Assembly (NCBI GenBank): GCA_004154925.1
Contig: QJNS01000242.1
Span: 52,214 to 116,213, forward strand
Direction: 5' to 3'
Length of the DNA: 64,000 nt
From: Monosporascus cannonballus
Lineage: Eukaryota; Ascomycota; Sordariomycetes; Xylariales
The first letter of the stretch is position 1; the number at the start of each line of letters is the position of its first letter. The position numbers and the translations under genes are program-made. Below, one piece after another: positions 14,125 to 26,906 of the stretch. Under the pieces are notes generated by a model. That model had not been told where the DNA came from, did no database searches, and saw nothing but the letters and a program-made list of their open reading frames with translations.

Positions 14125-15944
14125 CTATTTCTTCTTTTTAATAATCTTTATCTTAAAGATTAAAAACGCAGATAACCGCCTTATTTTATTAAAAAGTTTT
14201 CCAAAGATGTTTAGCTGATTTTATTATAACAGGCCGTATCCAAAAAAAGAAAAACACTCATTTAAACTAACGCATTTCCTATAATGTTCGCACTAATTTA
14301 TTTAAAAAAATTTGATATTAAGATTTTCCTTGACTTTAACTGAATTTATTTTAGCACAACCGGTTATTTTTACGTTTTTAATATTCCGAATAATAATTGT
14401 TCCATCAGCCGTTAACATATCACCTATAAGGTTTTAAGAATAAATTTTCTAATAAAGTTAAGTAAGGCGCACAATCGACTTAAAAAAACAGCGTAAAGTA
14501 GAAAACTTCTTAGTCTCGCATTAAAAGATAGCTGAAAAAAAAACAAAAAAAACTCGTTAGCCGATTAAAACGTTTACGTTTTTAACAGAAGATTTTGAAA
14601 GGGGGGGTTGTAGGTATTTTGAAAAGGAGCATAAATTAAATTAGTTAAAGTATTATAAAAAATTAAGAAAAAGCGACGTCGTATAGAAATAAAGCAGGCG
14701 TAATCATCGTTCGAAATAAACGCCGTATTAAAAGCCGTTAATTTCTTCGACTAAAAGGACATAAGGGTTAATTTAAACAAGGGTTCTTTATTACCTGCCA
14801 TTTTGACTACGTTAAAAATAATCGGTTAAAATTCAGGCGGTAAAATGTCTTAACTAAATTTATCGCGTTCGTGAAATAGTTAAACGGTTTCTAAGTATTT
14901 TCTTTATATAAGTATATTTTCTATTTAATTAACTACTAAACCTAATTTTTAATTATTTGAAAAATTGTTATTTATTCAATTTCGTATTCGTTCGAGTTTT
15001 TTTTTTCGAATTGCAGGTACTTTTTTAATAAAGCGTTCTTAGGTATTGGTTTAAGTAAAAAAACGTAAAAAAGGATATATTTTCATGGTTTTAACTAACG
15101 ATAATCAAATATTAATTCTAGAAATAACTTTTTTAATGATAAACGAGCTAAGTCTCTTAAAATCGAACTTATCGTGAAATCTTTTCGTTTTGATTTAAGA
15201 AATGTTTGAAATTCCGTTTTATCTTTAGCTTAATAAGTAAACCTTATTCTTTTAGACAAAACTAATCTCTTAATTCTTTTTTATCTTAATTCGTTTTACA
15301 AACAAACTTAAATTATCTTAATTTCTATTATTAATATTTTTACTTTCAAGGCGATTATGGTGATTTATTGTATTTTAATAAAGGGTTATTTGATTGCCAG
15401 GTTTTTCTATTATAATGGTATATTGCTATATATAGAAATACGCTCATATTTTCGTTAAATAATATATTTTAAGCTATTTAAGCGATATCTAAAAAAGCTA
15501 TCGCATTATTTTGCTAATAATTAACGTAATTTCGAAAATATTATTCGAAAATTTAATTTAACGGTTCCGTTTAACTATTTATTTAAAGGTAATAAGTTAT
15601 CAAAAACTTAAGTTTAATACCCACTTATTTAAAAAAAACTTGTACCAAATTTAAAAGTAAAAAACTTATATTTGTCGTAAATAACGTCTTTTAGCACTTA
15701 ATATTTATAGAAATAGTTCCTAATAAAAATATAAACTAGCTATTTTACGGTCACATTTTCTTTAAAAAGCAAAAAATACTCATACTTGATAAGTCTGTCG
15801 ATAATCACCTATATTCTATCACACTTAATTCTCATAACGAGGTTTTTAAATAGAAAAAATTAATAATAAAATCTTCAATTGTAATATTCTATACTTTGTC
15901 AAAAACGATAATAAATTGCAATAACTCATAAGATTTATAACGTA

Positions 15945-17450
15945 TTATCTTAACCTTAATACAAATATTACAATTCTTAATAAGTTTCTTAAATATTTAG
16001 CGTAAATCCAGAAAGTCGTAGTTTTCGTATAATTATTTAGTAATTTTGAAAGTTTTATAATATTGGTATAATAAATCTTTATGTAATTTCTGAACAAATT
16101 ACGGTTATTAATCTTAAAAAAATATAAATTCTGCGGTAATACAGTAACTGGTTTTTTCATTGCTCTTTTAAATATTGAATTGTCTTTTGTTTTTATATTA
16201 TAATAATTCCGGAACTATAATAATAATTCTGATATTAATTTCTTTAATCTTTTTTACAGTTCTCTAATACCGATTTTATTATATGGTAATATTTATAAAG
16301 TTTTTTAAGGACTTTAAAATTATAATTACTTTCACGATTAAAAATACCTGTCTATATATTTTTTCTTTTTTAATATAATATATTTTAAAATTAACTCTTA
16401 ACATAAAAATTATCTAAATCTTATATCGGTTATTTAGTTCTTACATTTTTATAAACCGGATAAAATTTGCATAGTTTAAGCAAATATTGAAAGGTTTTTT
16501 GATTTTATTAAAAAAATGTTTTTATTTCTTAACAGTGTTAATAATCGTTAATAGTTTTTTGTCGTAAATTCAATATCTAAGTTATTAAATATCACCTTTT
16601 TTCTAGTTATTTTAAAACGACACAAAGACATGATTTAATACGTTGATTTTTAAACGTTTCCTTTTGTCGACGTTAAGTAATCTTATTATAGGTATTTTAG
16701 TAATTTCGTTTTTAAGTTATTTGAAAACCTTTTTAACTTTTTCTAAAGTTTTTAACTTTTTTCTAATATACTGTTTAGTAATAAATTTCGTTAATAATTT
16801 ATTTATATTTTTATAGATCTTATTTAAATTGCGTATATAATTAATAAATTCTAACATTTGCCAAATATCCGTAACATTCTCCTTATTAAACATAAACCAA
16901 TTCTGAATTACTTTTAATTTGAAATGGGATATTCGAATTTAATCGAGAAAAAAAATAAATCTTAGAAAATTTAACTTCTAAATTCATTGCACAGTTTTTG
17001 CTAAATTAATTCGAATATTTACATTATCAAAGATTTCAAACACTTAAATAATTTACTTTTTTTCATTTCTTTAGAGTCTTTAAATAAATAAGTATGTCGT
17101 CAACGTACACGAATACAAAGGTATTCAAAAACCTTCTAAAAATAATTATAATCAATCTCTAAAAGCTTACAAAGGCATTAATAAATTCCATAGACATAAC
17201 CCGACATTTCTAATGTCTATATATCGTTTTAAATATGGTTCTCTATTTTTCTTTTTTGGCTATCTTAATTCGGTAATAGCTGTCTCGGAAATCCAATACA
17301 GTAAACCATTTTGATTTACTAACGGTTTTCTTTAAGATATTTATAAAAATTAAAAGATATTCGTTTCTAAAAGTAATATTATTCAGCTATTTATAATCGA
17401 CTATACGTCGATAAACGGGATCTTCGTTTTAATCGATTTTCTACTTACTA
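15945..17450 (-). pseudogene. Reverse transcriptase to integrase remnant of copy J
   Basis: Read on the minus strand, 17100-17220 carries the reverse transcriptase core (MSMEFINAF, then VYVDDILIY with both catalytic aspartates kept). Downstream, 15945-16160 stays open for 71 codons and resembles the integrase zinc-binding region: TTFWIYAKYLRNLL matches TTFPGMRKYVEEFV. The NCxxC pair reads NCNIC in a neighbouring frame, implying a small indel. Between them lies RNase H sequence with many stops. The element cannot make a functional polyprotein. Confidence 0.75.
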
Positions 17451-20442
17451 TCTTGAGGTTTAAATACCATAAGGACCAGGTAACGCGCTAAGAATTGTAA
17501 GAGTTAACTATATTTTTTCTTTAAATCTAATTACATACTTTTTTACAAAACCTTTAACGTTTCTGAATTCATATAATATATTTTGTAAAATTTCGGATAA
17601 TATTCTTTTTTAATAAATGTTCTATAATCTCATTAACCGTTTAATAATAACTTATAATCTTTTTTAATTTTGAACAACTTTTTAAACATGCGATATTTTA
17701 ACAGTATTATAATAATCTAATCTAAAATATATACCTCTCTAATAATATAACAAATTTTATAAAAATTCTTTTCAAATATTTTTTTGTTTTTTTAAAAAAG
17801 TTTAACTTATCAATTAATGCGGAGATTGCTAAAACGGAACAAAAAGATTTCCAAAATAATATCTTATCTTAAAATATCCGTTATATTAAATAAAAATCAC
17901 TCCTAATATTCGAAACATTCGTCTATTTTCGTAATTAAACAAATTTCCGCGTAATATAAATAACTTATATAATTTCAACCTATATCTCCAAATCTTTAAC
18001 ACTTTTTTATTATATTTGGAAAAATAAAATTTGCTTCGGCTGTTAAATGGATTATATGTTTAAATATCTTATCTTTATATTCAAAAAATTCTTAATCTAG
18101 CTACGTAATTCTTGTCTTACCCTGCATAAAGTCTTATATTAATAAGCTCCTTAATACCGTAGTTTAGAAAACCTATTATATTTTTTCAACTGGCATAGGT
18201 TACTTGCGAATAAGCATTTCCATTTTTAAGCCTTTTTATCAACATACTTAATACAATAATGATCTATACACTTATGCTACTTCTTTCTGCTCAACTAATA
18301 TTCGAAAATAACGGCCTTCATTTAACACATCTCTTAATTCTGTACTTTCTAAATTATAAAGGCAAAAAAATATACGTCTGAAAAAAATATTCCTATATCT
18401 AGAAATTGGTATTAAATATGAAACATGGAAAAATAATACAAACATGCTTTCGATATAGCCTTTCAACTCCGTTCTAAATTAGAATATAAATAACAAAACC
18501 TAAGATATTCTGGCTATCGGAGGCTTTCTATATAAGTATACTCGTTATCCGGTTCGATAAATATTTCTTCGTCCCAGCCAGGTCAAAAATTATTATTTTC
18601 TTTAAATTTAAGGTAAACGAAACAATCTTTGAGATAACAGACAATAAAATATAACGAATCGTAAAAATTCGTTAATAATTTCTTCGGATAAATAATGTAC
18701 TCCGGAAACTCGAAATACCCCAAGAACAATTTTCTATAATTATTAATGCTCGGCCGAAACTAACCGTCCTTATCATGCATTTCGCACCTTTGTATGTCAA
18801 AATAACAAAAATATTCTAACTCTATAACTATTCTAAAAACCATATATCTCGAATAATACTTATAAATTTTAACTCTAAAATTCTAGTATATAGAACAATT
18901 TTCGTACGTTAAAATATCGTTCTAGATCTAAATAATCATAACAATAATAAATTCGGGTTAAAAAAATCGAACTAACTTTCTTTTCTCCTTTTCTGCCTTG
19001 TTATCTATTTTTTATTTAGCTATTCTGGCTTTCTTCTAAGATTAAAGTTTTTTTTTTCTCTTTTTAAGTTTCTCTTAAAAAACGACATTCGTTTTTAAAA
19101 TACTCTTTTTTGCCATAATTAAAACCTTTTATATTAACCTTATTTTTCTTGAGCTTTTTTCGAAACAATATTTACTTCGTTCTAAAACTTATCTTTATCC
19201 TTTTTAATTCAGTTGCTAAAACTTTTATGGTTATTTCGTTTATTATTTCTTTTCTTCTTAAAATGCCGCTCGAAAATGCATTTATCGGTAATAATAACCT
19301 TAGCAGTATATTTTGCAACAAATTCAATTTTAAATTCCATATAGAATTTGTATTGAAGCTAAAGCTTTAAACCGTTATAATAGGAAAGAAATAACACGCT
19401 TTTCGGTAAATTAAAAATAAGTACTAAACGGTTAAATTTAATCGTTTACTTCAATATTGAGTTAATTTGGCTTTAAAAATATTAAATTATTTAACTACAT
19501 ATTATTCCTTATTGCCGTTTTAAATAAGGTTCGAATTTTTTTCGAAATGGTTATATTTGCTGAATATGTAATATATTATATTCGAAAAATCCTTAACATA
19601 ATTTTGTAAGTAATCCTTTATAATAGGTTCGAACTATAAGTGAATTCTTTCAGTAAACAATCATAAAATAACCATTGCCTTATAATAATCCTGCATCAAG
19701 GAATTCTCGTAAAACTTCAAGCAAAATCTGGCTTAAATTCAAAATCCTTTTATATTTGTAAAAGTATCATAAGGCTTAGGAAGAATTAGCTGATAACTTT
19801 TAGTATTTGGCATTCTGTAATAACTAAGAGGTAATATAATCTTTTCGTAGACTTAGTTCTTATTAAAAAATAATATAATCGAAGTTTTTTCCTATACGTG
19901 TTTTCTGTCAAACGAAAGTAATTAAAAATCATTTCCTTAATTGCGCCTTTTATCGGAACCAAACCGTAAAAAAACCAACTTCTTTTTCTTAACGAACCGA
20001 ATATTTTCTCTTTCCAAGCTTTAAATGTTTTAAGTCAAACAATCTAATTCTTTTTCTATAATAAGTTTTTATCTTTTTCTTTCAGGGTCTCGGCCTCATA
20101 TTCCTTCTTTTTAACCATTTCTTTCTCTAGCTTTTCCTCCTAGACTTTAATAATATTCTTAAAGGCCGGGGTAAATTAATTTTAAGGTTACGAAAATAAT
20201 AGATCTCCTTAAAATCGAATAATTAAAAAAATACTACATTATATCTTAATTACGAAACTTTGTCGAAAAGCAATACATTATGTAATTTAATTATTAATTT
20301 TATATTAATTAATCACGGAAATAATATTTGTGGTTTTTCTTTTTAACATCGTCCTGTATTAGTTTTATATTAAACTTAGAAAAGCTTATACCTTAATTAA
20401 GCCGTAAATTGTTCGTCGGTTATTAATTAAGGAACCATAAAA

Positions 20443-20860
20443 TATAACGACCTTATTATACGTCCACTTGAATATATAAGCAATATCCGAAATGGATTTT
20501 TGATTGACAAGTAATAATAAAACGAAAATTAATTTCAAGTTTTATTCGTTAAAAGACTTTATAGACTTTTACCTTAATTAAAAAATAATGTAATTAATCA
20601 AAAGTTTAAATTAATAGCTAAAAAGCCTAAAAATGAATAAATATTAATTATATAAAAAAAACCGTTTTGTTATATATATCTTGATTACTAAAACAATGAT
20701 ATCGTAAATCTATGTAATCTATATAATCTAGTCCAGATTATTTAGATTATTTAGATTACTTAAAAGAGCTAAAAGCCTTTTGTCGGGGTTTAGCTGTTAC
20801 GTACCCGCGTTAGGTTTTAAAAAGAATTTCCGTAAAACGAAAACACATATTTTCGTAATA
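20443..20860 (-). repeat. 5' LTR of Gypsy-2 copy J
   Basis: It aligns with 13709-14124 and 32128-32550. Its first bases are TATAACGA (TG changed to TA) and it ends TTTTCGTAATA. The middle carries four copies of an AGATTATTT-like word (about 20735-20760), the mutated form of the AGATC/GATCT cluster in the solo LTR. Confidence 0.87.
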
Positions 20861-23800
20861 TTATTATTCTATAAGTTTTTTAGTCGTAATAAAACGAATA
20901 AAAATTTAATAATTTGTATCACTTCTATTTAATGAAATATTTTGTTAAAAGATATTTAAATTTTGAAATATTATAATAAATATTATATAGTCTTATTTAA
21001 AATAACATAACTAAATTCGGTGTTTTCTATACGAAAAGAAATATAATAAAATAAAATTTATTATAATATCTTCGTTATTTAATTATCATATTTAATATAT
21101 AATACGTAGTATCGGTCTTATTCCAATAAGGGGGATTACATTATATATAATTTATATTCAATTTTCAAGAAATATATTTGTTTATCTTTTTAAAATATGT
21201 TGTATTTATAATATTTATTAGAATCTTTTTACTATGATTAATTAAGAGTATAATATTTTTTTCAAAAATTTCCAATAAATCTTTTATAATAATTAACGAA
21301 ATTAAGAAATATTTCCATTTCTTTGACTTATAATTGCCATTTATTATTGAATATAAACGTTACATTTTTAAAATATATTTTAAGATATTTTGAAATGATA
21401 ATATATTTGAAATATTTAATGTTTTATTCCTAGAATTAACCGTTTTTATAATAAATCATAATTTAGCGATTCGTAGAACTTGTAGAATGTTGTAAAATTA
21501 TTATATATATATTTCTTCCTCTTCGAATATATGAAATTATTATTAAAATATTATAGAGAAGAAATACTCATATATGTACGTAATATATCAGTTATTATTT
21601 ATTTGAAAATTATTTATATATTTATAAATTTTATAAATATAACCGCATATTTAAGTAATCTGTGATATGCTGTGAAACTTATTATTTATTTATATTTTGG
21701 TAGATTTCATTAACGTCGTATATCTTTAAAACGTAAATATAATAAAGTATTTTTTTTGTAAAATCATATTTGCATTTTAATAATTAAAATTAATAATATT
21801 TAATATTAATTATCTAATATAAGTCATAGTATTTAATTTCTTTAAATATTAAATATTTAGAATACTCTATGAGTAATGTTAAAATTTAACTATATTTTTA
21901 TTTGGTAATTAGTTTTCCAATCTTTGTTGAAACTCGTGATTTACGGTTATTAAAGTTATATATAATGTAAAATCTTATAAATAATCTGTTTTTAAAAATT
22001 AATTTAAATTTGTACTTACTATATTTAAATAACTTCGAATTAAGCTCTTTTGATTAATTAATTATATTTATAATATTATAATAATATATTAAGTACATTG
22101 TGTAATTTTAGCGATTGTTATTTTATATTTGTATTTAATTATTTGAATTCTAATTTAATAACAATAAAATAATATTGTATTTATATATACTTTTCTGTAT
22201 TTTATTATTTTATATAATAAGGTATATATAGTATAGTAATGGTTTGATTTATTATTATTTCTAAATAAATCTTAAGACTTTAGAATCCTCTCTGCTTGTC
22301 GCTGAAATACAAGGTAAAATAAATTTAATTATATCTTTCGTTTATCACGATTTCGTATATATATATTTATGATAAATTTAAAATTATTTCGTAAGTTTCC
22401 AAATACAAAACCATTTCGATATAAATAAATTTACGTTAAATGTTTCTGTTATCCTAAACGAAATCTTAATTTTTAATATATATAATTATATAAAATGTTA
22501 ATATTTATTGTTATAATATTATAAATTTATGAATAATATTTAATACAATATAATTTCTATTTACACTTTCGTAATTCATTATTATCATATATTAATACGT
22601 TTTAATTTATATATTTAAGTTAATAAAGTTATTAGTGGTTTTTATTACTCTATTTAACTCCCTTTTCAAAAACGTTAATTTTTTTAGATTTTGTTATTTT
22701 TCGTTTTTTTACGAATACTTTTTTAAAACTGTCGTTTCAATTTATTATATATTGTTATCAATATTTTGTATAATATTTTAAATTATTAAGTTTATTATAT
22801 TTATGGACACATTTATATATTAAATTATATTTATCTCTTTCGTTAATTTCTCGTTTGTATGTTTTTTATTAGATTAAGTTTCCCTATAAAATATTGTAAT
22901 TTATTACTATATTTTAATCTGATTATTTTTTAATAACATTGTTAACTAAATTACCTAATCTTCTTTAACGAATATTGTTTAAAAGTTTAATAAATATTAA
23001 TTAAAACTTAAAATCTATAAAAGCTGCCAATAATCTTTTTAACGGTTTATGAAATAAATCTTTTTAATAATTTACAATTATATTAATTATAAATATAAGC
23101 AGTATTTATGTATATTGTTTGGAATTAATTAGATAAACTAGTATTTTTGCCTTCAATACTAAATAAAATAATAATTCATTAATATTAATATTATTTTAAA
23201 GTTATTTCTTAGTCTTAATATAATTTACAATATTTAATTATATATATATATATATCTATATATATATATAATATTTATAAGTATGTTTCTTTTTTATATT
23301 TTAAGTATTCTCGTTATTGATAATATACGGTATATATTCTATTCTTTCGAATTAAAATTCTAAGAAAAACCATTATTATTTATTTTTTATCTTACTATCT
23401 TTTATTTATAGTTGGTTTAAATTATCTTAGAACGGTTCTTATTACTTTTTAATATAGGTGTTTAATTATATTATAATAATTTCTTAGACTTTCAATGTTT
23501 ATAAATTTTATACTTTATCTTTTTACAAATACTATATTTATTTTAAATTTAGTTGTATTGATAAATAATATTAAGTTTTGTGAGTATTTAATATAAAACT
23601 AAAAGAAATAATTATATTTAAAAATACTAATATTAGTAGTTAAAGACTTTTATTGTTGTATTTATTTTTTGTATTTTTGGTATATTAACTACAAAATTTA
23701 TTATTAACATGATGTATTATAACTATATAATCCCCTAAAAATTAAGTTTATTAATGTCACAACCGTGTATGTATAGTTCTAGTTTAAGATGTGAAAGAAT

Positions 23801-24502
23801 TTAATAATTAATATTCCTTTTCGATTTATATTAAGAACTAGTTCAATAAAGCTATTATCATAATCAAATATAGATTTTTTAATCGGAAGTATTAAATTTC
23901 TATTTTGGCTTTTAACTTCTATATTCCTTTAAATTTTTAAAAATATTATATATTTAGATAATTTAAGTGCTTACATTTTTAATAACATAATATATTTTTA
24001 TAATATATTTAAATTGTATTATTATAGTTCAACAGGTTAATATATTATACAATGTATTTAAAAAAACAACTGCAGTACGTAATTTAAAAATATTTAAATA
24101 AAATGTTTTATTTTATATTACAACATATGATGTTATTAAAATACTAGTAAAAAATTTAAATTGAAAATATATCAAAAATGTGATTAATGTTTTAAAAAAA
24201 TTAAGTAATGAATTTAAAATAATTCGAGAAGTTTCTTAATGTTTTAGGTTTTGTTTTTACTTGTATGTTCTTCGTATACCGTTTAAAATAAATTTATGAA
24301 GTTAATCTTCTTTGTCAAATTTAGTAAAATATATATTTAAAACATTAATTATCGAACTTCTTTCAATTAGATAACATTATTAACTTTTTCTTTAAATTGA
24401 TATTATTATAGAAAACTTTAAAAATCAATTATTATATAATCAGTATGTTTTAAATCATATTAAGTAACATTTTATAATATTATGAAATAAATATTTATAG
24501 TA

Positions 24503-24822
24503 TATAACTGTCAAATATTTAAATAATTGTTAAAAGTAAATTATATACAGTATATTAACAATATTATAAAACCTTAAATACTAAACTGTGATATTTTCAA
24601 TTAATACTATTTAAACTATAAACATAATATATATATATATATATATATTTACGCTTTTTTAGATGTTACGGAAACCGTTCGAAATTATATTATTTAATTA
24701 AACATATTCCTTTCCACTTTATAGAAGGCTTCGGAGCCATATTACGTCACTTAACTTATTTGGATTCTGTTTCGATCGCAGAACGACTGTTTTCGAGACC
24801 CGTGTTTGGCTGAGTTATAATT
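24503..24822 (-). repeat. 5' LTR of Gypsy-1 copy H
   Basis: The right part (about 24650-24822) matches the tail of the LTR at 9641-10065, including TGTTTTCGAGACCCG. The left part is almost reduced to A and T, including a TA run near 24629-24648, and is about 100 bases shorter than its partner. The last bases read TTATAATT, without a clear CA end; the boundary is set by the ATACG duplication that follows. Confidence 0.7.
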
Positions 24823-24827
24823 ATACG

Positions 24828-26112
24828 GAAAGCTAATAACCGTCTTGAAAGAGTAGTATTACGTTACCAAAAGTAAAAATTTTAATAAGAAAAATTAAAA
24901 TAATATAAACACGTTTTCAAAATAAACCGTAATTTTTAATACAAAATCATTCGGTATTATAATAAAAAAAGACTTAAAAATTAATATGGTTAAAGAAAAC
25001 GAGGACTTACTTGTTATACTAAAAATAAAACGTAATGTTCAATATTTTATATATCATAATTCAAAATATCTATAACAAATTAGATTGTAAATAGTTCGTC
25101 TCCTTCGAATTAATAAAGCTATTGTTAAAATTAATTACAAATTATGGTTTCTTAAAACTATAAATATACATTTTATATTACAAATTTCACTACTTAAATT
25201 AACACCTAAAAACCCTCATTTAAACTTGAACCAAAACTTTAAAAGAAAACGATAATAGCAAACAAGAAAGAGAAAAGAATACTGGATTTCAAAGTTATTA
25301 GTAATAAAGTTTAATATTGCATTAAATGAAAGTAGTATTTACTAGAATGATATATATGGGGATTATTAAAGTATTTAATAAATGCGATAAACCTAATTAA
25401 AACGTTTTACTGCCAAAATATTAATCGACCGTTTTTAGTACGGCTAAAATCGCGGGCGATAACGACCTAAACCCTAAATTTAATCTTGTATTATTTTAAC
25501 CGAAAAAGGTAAATATTTCCCTTATACCATTTATTTTTGCAACAAGTTGCATTTATTCGGGTTTTACGAAACTCCGTTTATTTTCTAACCGTGTTTTTTT
25601 AGTTGATTTGATTTCTATTTTTTTAATATAATAAATGATTTTTTCCCTAAAATATCTTATTATAATCGAAAACGTTTTAATCGGTTAACAAATTCTTTCG
25701 ATTTTCTTTTTTAATAATCTCTTGATACGTTATTAACGATTTTTTTCATTTTATATTATTTCTTTTATAATATATTACGTGTTTTTTGAATTTTCACTAA
25801 AATGTTTATAGTTAATACGTTATAAAACGAATATTAATAACGAATATTATTGCTATAACTTAAAACAATAATTATAAAAAAGCATTTTAATTTTTTAAAA
25901 TAAATATAATTCGAATAAAAAGTAGCTGAAAAAGTAAACCTTTAATAAAATTCTCACGATTATTATCGAATTCGAGTTAATTTGAATGAAGTTTTTTTTT
26001 CGAATGCGACCTATTATAATAGAGTCAATTAGAAAACGTTAAAGGGATCTTTTTAAAAAGATCGTTTACCGTTTTTATATTTGGAATAGAAATCCTTGAA
26101 AAAAAGAAATAA
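24828..26112 (+). mobile_element. Gypsy-2 copy G, right-hand fragment (3' untranslated part)
   Basis: Continuation of G after the H insertion. It matches reversed 14700-14850 of copy J, for example GTTTTACTGCC and GGTTTAGGTCGTTATCGCCC-like words near 25400-25470. No coding frame is recognisable. It ends in a purine tract immediately before the 3' LTR. Confidence 0.7.
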
Positions 26113-26901
26113 TATTACGAAAACAAAATTTTTGGTTTTCAAAAAACTTTCTTTAAGGCCTAACACTAATACGTAACGGCTAAATGTTACGACCTAGACC
26201 AAGACTGGTCGCAAGAACGGTCGGATCCATACGAAGGGGTTACGTGATTTGGATTTTTCTTAGTAATAAGATTCATATAAACCTATATAAAACTAACTGT
26301 ATTTAATAAAATTATATATTTAATAATTTTAAGATTTAATTACAAGCTAACTAATTTATAAAGATATATATATATATTCCTTATATCTATAACGTAAATA
26401 ACAATCACTTGTAATAGAATATTGTTATCTAAAATATCGTTCGTATTACGAAACGTAAAAAATTTACTATATTATTACTCAAATTCCTACGATATTCCTG
26501 TCAATATAAACCCGTACAACTTAGATGTAATAATTGGTTAAACCACTTAACCGTTACGCTAAAATTAGGCCAAGAACTTTTAGCTCTTTTAAAGAATCTA
26601 AGTGTTTTAAAGTATTTAATGAAATTATATAAATTATAAAAATTTATCATATACTTATTTATAAAACGAGATATATAATAAATAAATCTTTTATATAAAG
26701 AGTATTTAATAAGTTTCGCTTTTTACTTATTTATCCGAGCTTTTAATAAAAGGTATCGTTTTTTAATAAAGAGAAGAATTCACAAATTTCTTTGACTAAT
26801 ACATTAAAGAATTAATTGTTATTCTATTATTATTAGCAAATTAAAACCCAATTTTAGATACTATTTATATCTTTAGATGGATATATAACAAATTCGTTAC
26901 A
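26113..26901 (+). repeat. 3' LTR of Gypsy-2 copy G, split by a solo LTR
   Basis: Two parts, 26113-26184 and 26559-26901, together match the 5' LTR at 4292-4699 (about 410 bp once the insertion and its duplication are removed). It ends AATTCGTTACA, keeping the canonical CA, followed by TTAAT. Confidence 0.83.
26185..26558 (+). repeat. Solo LTR of Gypsy-1 (K) inside G's 3' LTR
   Basis: It is 374 bp, exactly the length of both LTRs of the complete copy at 39723-46488, runs from TGTTACGACC to CCGTTACG, and is flanked by CTAAA on both sides (26180-26184 and 26559-26563). The uninterrupted site is preserved in G's 5' LTR at 4359-4363. No internal sequence remains, so it most likely arose by recombination between two LTRs. 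RIP load is intermediate. Confidence 0.85.
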
Positions 26902-26906
26902 TTAAT

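Larger units (their letters stand above)
13709..20860 (-). mobile_element. Gypsy-2 copy J, full length, inserted in copy H
   Basis: A 7152-bp minus-strand Ty3/Gypsy element with LTRs at 13709-14124 and 20443-20860. The reverse complement around 17090-17220 reads FVFVYVDDILIY, preceded by MSMEFINAF (compare MPFGLTNAP), which places it in Ty3/Gypsy and not Ty1/Copia. A purine tract, AAAAAGAAGAAATAG on the minus strand, abuts the 3' LTR at 14125-14139. The flanking pentamers are TAATT (left) and TTATT (right), four of five matching, so the target duplication is probable but not clean. Gag should lie at about 19300-20400; I could not recognise a gag motif. Confidence 0.87.
9641..24822 (-). mobile_element. 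Gypsy-1 copy H, inserted in copy G, itself split twice
   Basis: Minus-strand Gypsy-1 element with LTRs at 9641-10065 (3') and 24503-24822 (5'), flanked by an ATACG duplication at 9636-9640 and 24823-24827. Without the TRIM and copy J it is about 6.5 kb, near the 6.77 kb of the complete copy at 39723. About 10760-10900 matches the 3' coding end of copies B and C (about 56750 and 61740). About 22530-22700 matches the protease/gag region of copy L (1660). Both LTRs share a tail that differs from the other Gypsy-1 LTRs, so H is a subfamily. It is among the most strongly RIP-mutated parts of the window. Confidence 0.83.
4292..26901 (+). mobile_element. Gypsy-2 copy G, full length, split by nested insertions
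   Basis: Composite element bounded by Gypsy-2 LTRs at 4292-4699 and 26113-26901 and flanked by a perfect 5-bp target duplication, TTAAT, at 4287-4291 and 26902-26906. Removing copy H (9641-24822) and the solo LTR in the 3' LTR leaves about 7.0 kb, close to the 7.15 kb of the sister copy J. The right fragment (24828-26112) matches the 3' untranslated part of J (about 14700-14850 reversed), which confirms that both halves belong together. A purine tract, GAAAAAAAGAAATAA, sits directly before the 3' LTR at about 26098-26112. RIP has destroyed all coding frames. A 71-bp stretch (4221-4291) separates it from copy L. Confidence 0.87.

Noticed and set aside
13709..20860. First impression of copy J as a Ty1/Copia element
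   Set aside because: The reversed reverse transcriptase reads MSMEFINAF...VYVDDILIYLKT, the Gypsy pattern (MPFGLTNAP...YLDDILIYSKT), and an integrase zinc-binding remnant lies downstream of reverse transcriptase, the Gypsy order.
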